Origin: G963701675 sp963701675
Lineage (GTDB): Bacteria > Planctomycetota > Planctomycetia > Gemmatales > Gemmataceae
Assembly: GCA_963701675.1 (NCBI GenBank)
Contig: OY969623.1
Coordinates: forward strand, 4,464,001-4,528,000
Direction of reading: 5' to 3'
DNA: 64,000 nt
Positions 16,943 to 26,211 of this stretch are shown one piece after another (the stretch's first letter is position 1; every line of letters begins with the position of its first letter). The notes under the pieces were generated by a model. The model saw only the letters and a list, made by a program, of their open reading frames with translations, had not been told where the DNA came from and made no database searches. The position numbers and the translations under genes are program-made.

Positions 16943-17518
16943 TCATCCACGGGCGGTTGCTCCCATTTTCCGCGCTTCGCCGATTGCCTCACGGATGCGC
17001 GAGAACGGCTCGGTCAGTTCCAAGGACTCATCGACACGAGCCAGCCAATCGCGGACCGTACTTGCATCATCGCCAAATTCGGGGTGAACGTAGATCGGGT
17101 CGTCGCTATTCGAATGGCCGTGTATCCACGCCACTGGAGTTTCGACCGAGCGACGCAGTTCGAGCACCGCTTCGCAATCCGTGAGAATCACCTGCACCGT
17201 GGCCGCCGACTTGTCGACGAGCGTTTTTCCAATGAGTTCGGAGCATAGGTACGGCGACAGCGTGTCACCGTAAAGAAGTTGCTGCACGCGGTTGGGCTGA
17301 ACGGCCGTCGTCAGTCGAAACTCCAACGGCCGACCCCACGCATTGGTCACCAGGTAGCCGCCGAGATAACCGCTGGCATCTTGAATGACCGTCAGAAAGC
17401 CAATGTTCAAGGCCGCACGAGTGCTCGATGTGGGCACCGCAATCTCCACGAGGAACTCTCGGTCACCCCTTCCGCATACTCTCTCTCGGGAAGATCGGGT
17501 CAAGACTTTAGGTTTCAC
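16943..17518 (-). CDS. Uncharacterised partner protein of the SNF2 gene
   Basis: 191 residues immediately upstream of, and coupled to, the SNF2 gene (1-base gap). Mixed alpha/beta, beginning with a possible nucleotide-independent beta domain (FLVEIAVPTSSTRAALNIGFLTVIQDASGYLGGYLVTNAWGRPLEFRL), followed by a conserved-looking helix pair. No catalytic motif recognised. The operon suggests it works with the translocase, but this is inference. Confidence 0.65.
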   Translation of the reverse strand: MKPKVLTRSSRERVCGRGDREFLVEIAVPTSSTRAALNIGFLTVIQDASGYLGGYLVTNAWGRPLEFRLTTAVQPNRVQQLLYGDTLSPYLCSELIGKTLVDKSAATVQVILTDCEAVLELRRSVETPVAWIHGHSNSDDPIYVHPEFGDDASTVRDWLARVDESLELTEPFSRIREAIGEARKMGATARG

Positions 17519-17744
17519 GAAACAATGGTAAAGCTGGCGAAATTACACCGTGCGTGACGCATCGGCATCGGGATTCTGTGATGCCAGGTTCGGAAAAGCT
17601 AAAGCGGTGCTGCGCTTTCTGTAGGTTCCCAGTCTCGCATACCTCGCGCAAACTCGCCCGCCTACTTGCGGAGTTGAATTGACACGCCGGCCGGCCTGCC
17701 CTATATCGCCGCCTCGTTCTGGACCCGAAAGCGACTAAGGAGGG

Positions 17745-18083
17745 ATGACCATGGAAGTTGAACAGAAACACATTACGACCATTCGGCTACACGACGCCAA
17801 GGGCAGCGACATTCAGCTTGTCAAGGATGGTGAGGACTATCAACTGCGGCTGTCGTCAAACCACAACGTCGTGAACATTTGCTTGGGTTTTGAGGACGTA
17901 CGGAAGTTGTGCCAACAAATCTGGCAAATGGATGTGGAAGACAATCTGAAGCCCCACTATTTGCCTGCCATCGAACACAAGTCCTTCTTCTTCAACGGCG
18001 CGCCGCGCAATTTCCATGACACGATGGCAAGCTTCTTCGCCCGCATGGCGAATGACGTGTGCGACAAATCCGGCAAACGATAA
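17745..18083 (+). CDS. Conserved hypothetical protein
   Basis: 112 residues with AAGGAGGGATGACC upstream. The ATG at 17745 or 17751 could start it. Predicted alpha/beta with acidic surface (KDGEDYQLRLSS, FEDVRKLCQQIWQMDVEDN). No motif is recognised. Upstream, 17519-17744 holds no gene or motif that I can see. Confidence 0.6.
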   Translation: MTMEVEQKHITTIRLHDAKGSDIQLVKDGEDYQLRLSSNHNVVNICLGFEDVRKLCQQIWQMDVEDNLKPHYLPAIEHKSFFFNGAPRNFHDTMASFFARMANDVCDKSGKR

Positions 18084-18094
18084 CGATCGCCGAA

Positions 18095-19282
18095 TCACGG
18101 GGAGTTAACCGTCAGCGGCATCCATTGGCCGTTTTGCTTCGAACTGGCGACGCTCTGCGTAATGAAGTTCATGCCGTCCACGCCGTCGGCGACGTTCGGG
18201 TAGAGGCTTTGCGCCGAGTCGATGGATTTGCCCGAAGCCCGCGCGGCCATGTCGTCGTAGGCTGCCGCGTAGACATTGGCAAAGGCCTCGAAGAAAGCCT
18301 CGGGATGGCCGCTCGGCAAGCGCGACGATGCAGCCGACGCTTTACCGAGATAGCCACCGCCGGAGCGGGTGTAAAGTTTGTGCGGTTCGCCGTTCACACG
18401 CACCCACATCTTGTTTGGCTCTTCCTGGTGCCATTCCAGACTTCCCCGCGTGCCGTCGATTTCGATCCAAATATCATTCTCCCGGCCATGCGTGATTTGT
18501 GATGCGGTGACGGTGCCGAGGGCGCCGTTCTGGTAGCGAATAACCGCGGTGCCGTAGTCGTCGAGCGCTCGACCGGATTCGAATGTCTTTAGGTGACACG
18601 AGATTTGCGCGGGCATTAATCCCGTGATAAAACGGCCGAGATTGTAAGCGTGTGTGCCAATGTCGCCGAAACACCCGGCGGCGCCGGAGCGAGCCGGGTC
18701 GGTTCGCCAACTCGCCTGTTTTTGACTCTCGTTTTCCAGCCGTGTGCGAAGCCAACCCTGGATGTAGCAGGCGCGGATGGCATTAATCTCGCCCAGCTCT
18801 CCGCCGCGCACCATCTCACGTGCCTGCCGGACGAGCGGATAGCCGGTGTAGTTGTGGGTGACGGCGAAGACGACTCCGGCCTTCTTGACGAGTTTCGCCA
18901 ACTCCACCGCTTGCGCCAGGTCGAAGGTCAGTGGCTTGTCGCACATCACATTGAACCCGGCTTCGACGAATGTTTTCGCAATTTCGAAGTGCGTGTGGTT
19001 GGGAGTAGCGATGGATACGAAATCAATGCGTTCGCCAGCGGGGAGTTTTGCTTCCTTCTCCACCATTTCTCGATAGGAACCGTAGGCGCGCTCGGGCTTG
19101 ATGTCGTAGTCTCCGGCCGACGCCCTTGCTCGTTCCGGATCGCTTGAGAGAGCGCCCGCCACGAGAACCGCGCGATTGTCCAGAATGGCGGCCGTGGAAT
19201 GGACGCGGCCGATAAAGGCGCCCTGGCCGCCGCCGACCAGGCCCATGCGGAGTTTACGGTTTAGGGGAGGATTTACTGCCAT
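18095..19282 (-). CDS. Gfo/Idh/MocA-family NAD(P) oxidoreductase
   Basis: About 395 residues from the ATG at 19282, which has GAGGAG 8 bases upstream; the longer frame to 19393 has no such site. N-terminal Rossmann fold with RMGLVGGGQGAFIG and the family EKP variant CDKPLTFDLAQAVEL (the Lys of the catalytic pair). The C-terminal alpha/beta domain contains the GxxxDxGxH-like element GCFGDIGTHAYNLGRF, with the catalytic His. These enzymes oxidise or reduce sugar or inositol-type substrates; planctomycetes carry many. Substrate unknown. Confidence 0.9.
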   Translation of the reverse strand: MAVNPPLNRKLRMGLVGGGQGAFIGRVHSTAAILDNRAVLVAGALSSDPERARASAGDYDIKPERAYGSYREMVEKEAKLPAGERIDFVSIATPNHTHFEIAKTFVEAGFNVMCDKPLTFDLAQAVELAKLVKKAGVVFAVTHNYTGYPLVRQAREMVRGGELGEINAIRACYIQGWLRTRLENESQKQASWRTDPARSGAAGCFGDIGTHAYNLGRFITGLMPAQISCHLKTFESGRALDDYGTAVIRYQNGALGTVTASQITHGRENDIWIEIDGTRGSLEWHQEEPNKMWVRVNGEPHKLYTRSGGGYLGKASAASSRLPSGHPEAFFEAFANVYAAAYDDMAARASGKSIDSAQSLYPNVADGVDGMNFITQSVASSKQNGQWMPLTVNSP

Positions 19283-19546
19283 GCCGTTTCTCCTCAACAA
19301 TCGATCCTGATTGGAAGTTCGCCGCAGATGATTGTCGGCTTTAGCACATGGAATGGCTACAGAGCCTGACGGCAATTCGAGTTCGCCGTGCACGCGAGAT
19401 TTGATGAAGTTCTAATCAACAATTCCCCGAATCGTCCGGACATTTTTCCTGACGCCGGATCGTTCGGGATTCATAGTTGTGTTACGAACACTTCAGTCTT
19501 CAGGCGGTTTCCGTCACATGTCAGCGCTGATGCGGAGGCAAAATTC

Positions 19547-19771
19547 ATGTCCAATGATGCAAAACTAGGGCTGGTGGCTGGAATGGGGCTGGTGATTGCG
19601 GTCGCCGTCGTTTTCTTTCGAAAAGACGCGCTGTCCTTGCATGTGGATTCGATGAACAAACCGATCAGCGCCGCGGTGGCGGCCACGCCAGCAGGAATCG
19701 AAACGCCTGCCGCGGCAAGCGCAAAGAAATCAGAACGGCAAGAATGGCCGGCCCAGGGTATACATGACTAG
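19547..19771 (+). CDS. Small single-span membrane protein
   Basis: 75 residues from the ATG at 19547, with GGAGG at 19534. The opening MSNDAKLGLVAGMGLVIAVAVVFFRKD gives one N-terminal transmembrane helix, the rest being Ala/Pro-rich. This resembles small planctomycete proteins starting MSNDxKxGLAxG. Its 3' end overlaps the convergent gene by 42 bases. Role unknown. Confidence 0.6.
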   Translation: MSNDAKLGLVAGMGLVIAVAVVFFRKDALSLHVDSMNKPISAAVAATPAGIETPAAASAKKSERQEWPAQGIHD

Positions 19772-20371
19772 TGCGGCCGCGGCGGCCAACGTGATCCAAA
19801 ACAACCCGGTCGCCACCCACGCGCCCGGCATTTCATCGGGGCCATCCACCTCGCGCATGGTGGCTCGCCAGGATGTCGGGGCGGCGGGATCGGCCAAACG
19901 CGCACCGGATGAGTTCCGGGGCGAAGAAGTACTAACTGCGCCGGGTGCATGCTTCTCCGGCTGAAAACCGAATATCTTTAGTTGTTCCGGCGAAGAACTC
20001 GGCATTGTCACCACCGGCGCCGGGCCGTCCGATGCTTCGGCCGTCGGCTTATCGGTTTTCGTAGCCCGCATCGATTCCAGTAGCTGTTGCGCCTTTTCCG
20101 GGGGATACGTCCGCCGAAGACCCTCGACGTAATTCTTCACGTCCGTCGATTTCATCGCTTCGGCAATGGAGCGAAACGGCTTTAACAAGTGATGCGGGTT
20201 TGCCTGCAATAGCCGCTGTCGCAGTTTCTCCGCCTCGTCCATTCGGCCGGCGGTATACATCGCATCAACGGCCAAGACGAGAAAACGATCGCGCATTTGC
20301 GGCTGGCCTTGCTGCACATACGAAAAGGCCAAATCCTGAAGGACGCGCACATTCTGATCTACGGATGGCAT
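19730..20371 (-). CDS. TPR-like protein with C-terminal membrane anchor
   Basis: About 213 residues from an ATG at 20371 (MPSVDQNVRVLQD); a longer start at 20401 exists. The N-terminal 110 residues are helical pairs of TPR type (LAFSYVQQGQPQMRDRFLVLAVDAMYTAGRMDEAEKLRQRLLQ). A Ser/Pro-rich linker follows, then a transmembrane segment (WVATGLFWITLAAAAALVMYTL) at the end. Tail-anchored topology suggests a protein-binding scaffold. Partner unknown. Confidence 0.65.
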   Translation of the reverse strand: MPSVDQNVRVLQDLAFSYVQQGQPQMRDRFLVLAVDAMYTAGRMDEAEKLRQRLLQANPHHLLKPFRSIAEAMKSTDVKNYVEGLRRTYPPEKAQQLLESMRATKTDKPTAEASDGPAPVVTMPSSSPEQLKIFGFQPEKHAPGAVSTSSPRNSSGARLADPAAPTSWRATMREVDGPDEMPGAWVATGLFWITLAAAAALVMYTLGRPFLPF

Positions 20372-20478
20372 CGCGGTCCCTTCGCATCGGTGGCGAGACA
20401 CGCCGGACTGCTGGGTAGCGCCTTATTATGATCATAATACGGGTATCATCGCCCCTCCGTTAAGTGCAAAGGACTCTG

Positions 20479-21681
20479 ATGCCGTCCGATCCTCGCGGTC
20501 CGTTGTCGGATATTCGGGTGCTGGATTTATCGCGCGTGCTGGCCGGCCCGTTTTGCGGGCAGGTACTGGGCGACCTCGGCGCCGAAGTCATCAAAGTCGA
20601 ACACCCGACGACCGGCGACGAAACGCGTGCCTGGGGCCCGCCATTCCTCGACGAACTCAGCGCCTACTTCTTGTCGTGTAATCGAAACAAGAAAGGCATC
20701 ACTCTCGATTTGGACAAACACGGTGCTCGAGAGATCCTCGACGAACTCGTCCGCCGTTCCGATGTTGTGTTGGAGAATTTTCGTGCGTCCAGCGCCGGTA
20801 AGCTCGGTGTAAGTCCCAAACGATTGCTCCAACTGAATCCGCGGGTCATCGTCTGTTCGATCTCCGGCTTCGGGCGTACCGGACCGATGAGTGAACTTCC
20901 GGGCTACGACTTCGCGATTCAAGCGCTCAGCGGGCTTATGTCCATCACCGGTCCGCCGGAAGGTCCGCCGTCCAAGGTCGGGGTTGCGGTCGCCGACGTG
21001 CTGACAGGGCTTTACGCCGCCATTGCGGTCTTGGCGTGTGTGCATGCGCGCCGGGAATCGGGGCATGGATACGCCATCGACCTATCACTGTTGGATTGCG
21101 CCGTAGCGGCGCAGGTGAATGTGGCCCAGGCCTACTTGACCAGCGGGAATGTTCCAAGCCGGCAAGGAAACGCTCATTTGCAGATCGTGCCGTACCAACT
21201 CTTCGCTACAGCCGACGGCTGGCTGGTTCTCGCTGTTGGGAACGACGGTCAGTGGCAACGGTTTTGTAAAGCCGCCGAACGTCCCGACCTCGGGGCGGAT
21301 GGTCGCTTCATGACGAACACGCAGCGCGTTGAACAACGTGGCGTGCTGGTATCGATGGTCGAAGGCATCATGAAAACACGGACGACGGACGACTGGCAAG
21401 AACGGCTGGTAGCCGAGAACGTCCCTCATGCACCCGTGTGGAACTATGCCGATCTCTTCGGTCACCCACAGGCGTCGGCTCGTGGCTTATCCATCACCGT
21501 GCGCGATCCGGATGGTCGGCAGGTAGACTTGATCGGCTCGCCCTTTCAAATCGCCGGCGCCACGCTTCCGAAGCCGACTTGTCCACCAGCGCTCGGCCAG
21601 GACTCGGGCGCCGTCCTGCAAGAATTGCTCGGATTTGACGCTGAAACGGTCGACAAACTGCGGCAGCAAGGCGTGATTTGA
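20479..21681 (+). CDS. CaiB/BaiF family (family III) CoA transferase
   Basis: About 400 residues from the ATG at 20479 (AAAGGA upstream); the GTG at 20464 is less likely. The opening LSDIRVLDLSRVLAGPFCGQVLGDLGAEVIKVEHP is the CaiB/BaiF N-terminal signature. NRNKKGITLDL and GFGRTGPMSELPGYDFAIQALSGLMSITG follow, including the catalytic Asp of the GYD element. It transfers CoA between acyl groups in a ternary-complex mechanism. Substrate unknown. The stand-alone position suggests a degradation pathway for organic acids or carnitine-like substrates (inference). Confidence 0.9.
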   Translation: MPSDPRGPLSDIRVLDLSRVLAGPFCGQVLGDLGAEVIKVEHPTTGDETRAWGPPFLDELSAYFLSCNRNKKGITLDLDKHGAREILDELVRRSDVVLENFRASSAGKLGVSPKRLLQLNPRVIVCSISGFGRTGPMSELPGYDFAIQALSGLMSITGPPEGPPSKVGVAVADVLTGLYAAIAVLACVHARRESGHGYAIDLSLLDCAVAAQVNVAQAYLTSGNVPSRQGNAHLQIVPYQLFATADGWLVLAVGNDGQWQRFCKAAERPDLGADGRFMTNTQRVEQRGVLVSMVEGIMKTRTTDDWQERLVAENVPHAPVWNYADLFGHPQASARGLSITVRDPDGRQVDLIGSPFQIAGATLPKPTCPPALGQDSGAVLQELLGFDAETVDKLRQQGVI

Positions 21682-21715
21682 ACGGGTATAATGAGGCTAT
21701 CGAGAGACCATTTTC

Positions 21716-22486
21716 ATGCCACGCGCCAAGCCAATTCGTCCTTCACTCACCGGCAATCCTGAGTGGGAAAACATGAAGGCAAGCCGGGCGTCCATCAGCC
21801 CTGCCGAGGGCGTTCGGGAATGCGCGCTGTTAACCGAGAGGTGGCGCCGGTTATGGGGAAAGGGGTCCGCGATTAACGTCGAAGTATTCGACCTCATCCG
21901 ATCGTTGAACAAGAAAAAGATTCCCTTCGTGCTTACCGGGGCTCACGGAATCGCTTCGTGGACGGGGAGACCCCGCGCGACGAAGGATGTCGACATACTG
22001 GTCAAAGGTGGTCGCAATTTGCAGCGGGCCGTTAATGCCATCCGAGCGTTATACCCGGACTTGGAAGTGCGGGACTTCTATGGTGTCTACGCCTTTTTTC
22101 CGAAAGGAGAAACCCAGTCTGTCATAGACGTCACATATCCGCACCGCGAAGATCTTCAAGAAACGTTGGCGAACCCAGTGTGGGTGAACCAATCAGGTCA
22201 CCGCTATCGCGTACCGTCGTTGGAGGCCGCGCTGGCAAACAAGTACGGCGCCATGCTTACGCCGAATCGAAACCTCGGTAAGCGCATGGTCGATATCGGC
22301 GACTTCGTTCATATGGTCGAACATTCTCTCGAAAAGGGACGTATATCCATCGATCTCGACAAGCTGGCAATACTTGGAGAGAAAGTTTGGCCGGGGGGTG
22401 GTGGCGCAGAATTGTTGCGGCTTGTCGAATATGCAAAAACGGGTCGAGGATTCAGCATTGACGATCTGTTCCAGCGCAATCACTAA
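21716..22486 (+). CDS. Nucleotidyltransferase-like protein (AbiEii type)
   Basis: 256 residues. The core motif FVLTGAHGIASW...RATKDVDILVK matches the (G/S)-x-D-x-D active region of nucleotidyltransferases of the AbiEii/MNT kind, with a third acidic residue in QSVIDVTYP. A helical domain follows with YRVPSLEAALANKYG. Such proteins act as toxins or housekeeping modifiers. No HEPN or antitoxin partner adjoins it, so a toxin role is not supported by context. Confidence 0.7.
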   Translation: MPRAKPIRPSLTGNPEWENMKASRASISPAEGVRECALLTERWRRLWGKGSAINVEVFDLIRSLNKKKIPFVLTGAHGIASWTGRPRATKDVDILVKGGRNLQRAVNAIRALYPDLEVRDFYGVYAFFPKGETQSVIDVTYPHREDLQETLANPVWVNQSGHRYRVPSLEAALANKYGAMLTPNRNLGKRMVDIGDFVHMVEHSLEKGRISIDLDKLAILGEKVWPGGGGAELLRLVEYAKTGRGFSIDDLFQRNH

Positions 22487-22491
22487 GCTGG

Positions 22492-23031
22492 CTAGTCGCC
22501 GAGCCGATATGGGACCCTGCATGTCTCCGGCGGAGCGACGTACGGTTTGTCCGTCTGGAGCGGCGGCGGGTTGAAGCTAATCGAAGCCCAGACGAAAGCA
22601 GCGCCGAGCGCGACGGCCAACAAGAACGCCATGGCGTGAACCCGCAGTACACCGATAAGTAGCGGCACCATGAGCAGGGCATACGCGGCCAGACTTTGAA
22701 CGGGCGCGGGACCGAACCCACCGATTCCATCCGGGCATTCGAGCTTTCCTGACTTGACCAGGTAGACGTGAAACATCGCGACGCCTAGTCCGCCGATAGC
22801 GGATGGCAGCGCCAACAAATTGGTTACGCCGCTCTCCAGACGGCAGACGATGCCGAGAAGCAGAACGCTCGCAACGGCCATCGCAAACGTCCGCTGATAG
22901 AAGCAAAGCGGACATGCTTTGAGCCCCATCGGGCCACTGAGGTAAAGACTGCCGGCAATCGTGACGATCGCCGCTAGAAGCGCGGTCCAGACATAGACTC
23001 TGCCGGCCGTAGACGTGACACCACCTTCCAT
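22492..23031 (-). CDS. DsbB-like disulfide-forming membrane protein
   Basis: 179 residues with four to five hydrophobic spans. The Cys40-x-x-Cys43 pair sits in GLKACPLCFYQR, the DsbB/BdbC signature after the first span, followed by Gln and Arg of the quinone site. The second periplasmic loop has one Cys (KLECPDG), and another lies near the C-terminus (PPETCRVPY), so the usual second Cys pair is not visible as one motif. It would reoxidise a thiol oxidase using quinone. Confidence 0.75.
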   Translation of the reverse strand: MEGGVTSTAGRVYVWTALLAAIVTIAGSLYLSGPMGLKACPLCFYQRTFAMAVASVLLLGIVCRLESGVTNLLALPSAIGGLGVAMFHVYLVKSGKLECPDGIGGFGPAPVQSLAAYALLMVPLLIGVLRVHAMAFLLAVALGAAFVWASISFNPPPLQTDKPYVAPPETCRVPYRLGD

Positions 23032-23081
23032 CCGCTCATGATATCGGACGGATTCGTCGATGGCGTACTGCGAGTTAGTTG

Positions 23082-24242
23082 CTACTTGAGCACCCGACGC
23101 GAGATTGCGCCGTACCAGCTTAGCGCGTCAATCGGTTCCGGTGGCCCCATCATCCCATCTGGTGAGCCGTTGCCTGATGATCCACCGGGCATGCTAGTGC
23201 CAGAGTTGGTCGGTGTGGCTTGTGAGATTCCCGAGGCGTCGACCTTGTTAGGCTCCGTTTCGGCTTGCCCTCCCAGATTCGCCGGCGCAGGCGTCGGCGC
23301 CGGCGGCTTGAGGACGTTCGTCGGAGGCGACGGAGCAGAAGGCATCGTCGGCGGCGTAAACGGTGGCAGCGTCGGCGGCGTTTCGGACTCGACGGATTCC
23401 GGCCGGGACATGAGGCTCCACGGCACACCTCGATCGATTTTGGATTCGCTCCCGGTGGGAAGTATTGAGCCGGATTCCTCAGGCTTCCTTGGATCCATGA
23501 TGGGCCCACGAGTGGCTTGTAGTGTCGGGCCGCTCGCCATCGTGTCCGGCCAGACGGCTGGATCAGTGACACGGACCTTGGTAGCTACGAGCGTCTCGGT
23601 TCCATCGTCGTTACCGCCGAATGCTGGAATGGGCAGCGGACCGCCCGCGAACTCTGTCCCCTTGCGGATGGTGCCTTGTTGGAAAGGTCCGGCGCCGAGC
23701 ACCCAGGTGTCTTTAGCGTTGCTGGCGCATTGCACGACACCCGACTGCCACGCCGGCTGCCCGGTCTTTCGGTTGTATGCGAAGACGGCGACCTTGGCGA
23801 TGCCTTCCTGGTCGGTCTTTTTTGCCAATGGAATTTCCGGAATGAACGACGGCTGGCCCGGCGCAAACGTGGGCACGTTCATCTGCGGCACGCCCACCAG
23901 CAAAGAACTCCGGTTGGTGCCTACACCACCCGAACGCGCTTCCACCACGTAGTCGGCTTTGACGCGTTCTTCCTGCAACAGACACCCACTCGCCAGTAGA
24001 TGCTGCCGGATCGAACTGACCAAATACCCGCGGTCCACGACGCCATCCAGATACTGTGCATCGAAGAAGACGGGTTTGCCGGCCAGGTTGCGGAAGTCGA
24101 ATTGAGTAACCGCCTGATCGACCGCATTGGATACCAGCAGCTGTTCGGTTGCAGTCCTCTGGGTGTCGGTCATCCGCGTGGTGCCGCACCCCGCGAGACA
24201 GACGGCCAAGGCGAAAACTGCTGCGCGTTTGCTGAAGCCCAT
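23082..24242 (-). CDS. Outer-envelope lipoprotein of the DUF6655 type
   Basis: About 386 residues from the ATG at 24242, which places a lipobox (VFALAVCLAGC) within a 20-residue signal peptide; a longer frame to 24344 lacks it. The middle (residues about 40-210) has VDQAVTQFDFRNLAGKPVFFDAQYLDG and ADYVVEARSGGVG, the pattern of DUF6655-like planctomycete lipoproteins that resemble CsgG-type domains. The last 170 residues are Pro/Ser/Thr-rich and disordered. Function unknown. Confidence 0.72.
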   Translation of the reverse strand: MGFSKRAAVFALAVCLAGCGTTRMTDTQRTATEQLLVSNAVDQAVTQFDFRNLAGKPVFFDAQYLDGVVDRGYLVSSIRQHLLASGCLLQEERVKADYVVEARSGGVGTNRSSLLVGVPQMNVPTFAPGQPSFIPEIPLAKKTDQEGIAKVAVFAYNRKTGQPAWQSGVVQCASNAKDTWVLGAGPFQQGTIRKGTEFAGGPLPIPAFGGNDDGTETLVATKVRVTDPAVWPDTMASGPTLQATRGPIMDPRKPEESGSILPTGSESKIDRGVPWSLMSRPESVESETPPTLPPFTPPTMPSAPSPPTNVLKPPAPTPAPANLGGQAETEPNKVDASGISQATPTNSGTSMPGGSSGNGSPDGMMGPPEPIDALSWYGAISRRVLK

Positions 24243-24594
24243 TTCGCCGCTCCCCTGCAAGCATGCCCGGCGACCCGGATGATGGTCGCGGAACCCGTTC
24301 GATTCGTTTCTGTCAACGGAATTTGAGAGGCAGCGTATAGCCAAGACGCTGCTTTGGAATCAAGTCGGACTCTCGATTCAAACTCTCTTTAGGCACTACC
24401 GCCCATACCGCCGTCGCATCCTGCATACTCCCTCTTCCAGTCCTTCCCCCGGTGATGACTTCCTATGCAGATTGTCTGCTTCGACTGACGAATACACCAG
24501 GGTTAGCGAAGAATCCGACCGCGCACGACATGTGGGTTAGATGGGTAAGATCGGAAACATTGTGGACGCCGAGATGTCGGGAAAACCGCACAGG
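24243..24594. other. Intergenic region between divergent genes
   Basis: About 350 bases between the DUF6655 lipoprotein (minus) and the hydrolase (plus). It should hold both promoters, but I see no clear -35/-10 pair, palindrome or repeat. Confidence 0.4.
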
Positions 24595-25272
24595 ATGCGA
24601 ATCGGCCGACGAGGAATGCACTTGCTCTGGACAGGCGCGTTGGCGTGGCTACTGAGCTGCGGATGTCTTAGTTCCGTTCATCGCGTGGAGAAACCGGTGG
24701 CGGACCTATGCCGACCGTGTCACGATGTGGCGAAGTGCGGCCGGGATAATGTCTACATCTTCATCATTCATGGACTCGACCCTTGCGACCTCGCGAACCT
24801 GAATGGTGTTCGCCGATACATCAACGATCTCGGGTTTCGCAAAGTCTACTACGGACAGCTTTACCACGCCGGATTCTTCGATAAGGAACTGCACCGCATC
24901 CATGCGGAGCGCCCGGATGCCCGATTCGTTTTGATCGGCTTCAGTTACGGCGCCAATGCGGTCCGCGACATTGCCACCTCCGCCGGGTCGGAAGGCATCC
25001 CGATCGATTTGCTGGTGTATCTTGGCGGGAACACGCTGACCAACACGCCGAAGGATCAACCGGAAAACGTCCGGGAGATTGTCAACGTTTTGGCGTTGGG
25101 ATGCATCTGGAACGGCGCCAAGATGGACCGTGCGCAAAACTATGACGTCGCCGATGTGTTTCACTTCGGTTCGCCTTCGCATCCGCTGACGTTGGAAGTC
25201 TTAGCCCGTGAGCTCGCCATTATCGCCGCCTGCGTTCCGGCGCCGGAAGTACCTGCGCGGCGCCGCGCATAG
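24595..25272 (+). CDS. Secreted alpha/beta hydrolase
   Basis: About 225 residues from the ATG at 24595 (a longer frame starts at 24541). The N-terminus is basic, then hydrophobic, with a lipobox-like LLSCGC, so it is probably exported and lipidated. The hydrolase core has FIIHGLDPCD (oxyanion loop) and the nucleophile elbow GFSYGAN (Gly-x-Ser-x-Gly); the late His is likely in VFHFGSPSHPL. Esterase or lipase activity is inferred; no substrate is clear. Confidence 0.72.
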   Translation: MRIGRRGMHLLWTGALAWLLSCGCLSSVHRVEKPVADLCRPCHDVAKCGRDNVYIFIIHGLDPCDLANLNGVRRYINDLGFRKVYYGQLYHAGFFDKELHRIHAERPDARFVLIGFSYGANAVRDIATSAGSEGIPIDLLVYLGGNTLTNTPKDQPENVREIVNVLALGCIWNGAKMDRAQNYDVADVFHFGSPSHPLTLEVLARELAIIAACVPAPEVPARRRA

Positions 25273-25479
25273 ACGAACCCCTTCCGCCGCCGCGCGAAAC
25301 CATGCCACGCGCCGTTGACCGCCGAGATGACTGGGACTTTCTGAAACCCGTCGCCCGGCTTCCCATGCCACGCAACTAGGTTCCTTCAACTGTTCCCACG
25401 GCCCCGTGGATGATGCGCGCTGAATTGATATCTATTAGCATGACGCGCGATTCACCGCCATCTTCCATGAGCTGCCACC

Positions 25480-26193
25480 ATGACTGCAACCGCGAACGAC
25501 ATCGTTGAGCAAATCAAGTCGCTCGGTAGCGATTCCATCAAGAAGGTGCACACACAACATGGCGCACGAGAACCTTTTTACGGCGTCAAGATCGAGGATC
25601 TGAAGAAGATTCAGGCCCAGATCAAGAAGGACCACAAGCTGGCGCTGGAGCTTTACGACACTGGAATATCGGATGCGATGTACCTTGCCGGCCTGATCGC
25701 CGACGATGCTCAAATGAGCAAGAAAGACCTTCAGCGCTGGGTGGATAACGCGTATTGGTCAATGCTCAGCGAGTACACGGTTCCGTGGGTCGCAGCGGGC
25801 AGTCCCCACGGTCGTGAAATCGGCTTGAAATGGATCGATTCCAAAAAGGAGAATGCCGCCGCCGCAGGATGGGCGACGCTGGCTGGTATCGTCGCCATGC
25901 GCGACGATTCAGAGCTGGATATCAGGGAACTAAAGGCCCTTCTCAAACGAATTGAAACGACGATTCATTCCGAATCCAATCGCGTCCGCTATGTGATGAA
26001 CAGTTTCGTGATTGCCGTCGGTAGCTTCGTCAAGCCACTGACGGATGTAGCGCTGCAGACCGCGAAGAAGATCGGCGCGGTCACGGTCGACATGGGTGGA
26101 ACCGCATGCAAGGTTCCGGAAGCCGTGGTTTACATTGAGAAAGTCCGGAAGCGCACCGCCATCGGCAAGAAACGCAAATCCATTAAATGCTAG
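25480..26193 (+). CDS. AlkD-like DNA alkylation repair protein
   Basis: 237 residues made of paired HEAT-like helices. The opening YGVKIEDLKKIQAQIKK is the AlkD family signature after the first helix. WSMLSEYTVPWVAAG contains the aromatic cleft residues, followed by further repeats. AlkD removes bulky N3 and N7 alkyl adducts without base flipping. The Lys-rich C-terminus (RKRTAIGKKRKS) suits DNA binding. It overlaps nothing and shows no operon. Confidence 0.82.
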   Translation: MTATANDIVEQIKSLGSDSIKKVHTQHGAREPFYGVKIEDLKKIQAQIKKDHKLALELYDTGISDAMYLAGLIADDAQMSKKDLQRWVDNAYWSMLSEYTVPWVAAGSPHGREIGLKWIDSKKENAAAAGWATLAGIVAMRDDSELDIRELKALLKRIETTIHSESNRVRYVMNSFVIAVGSFVKPLTDVALQTAKKIGAVTVDMGGTACKVPEAVVYIEKVRKRTAIGKKRKSIKC

Positions 26194-26211
26194 CGATGTG
26201 CGGGATGACTC

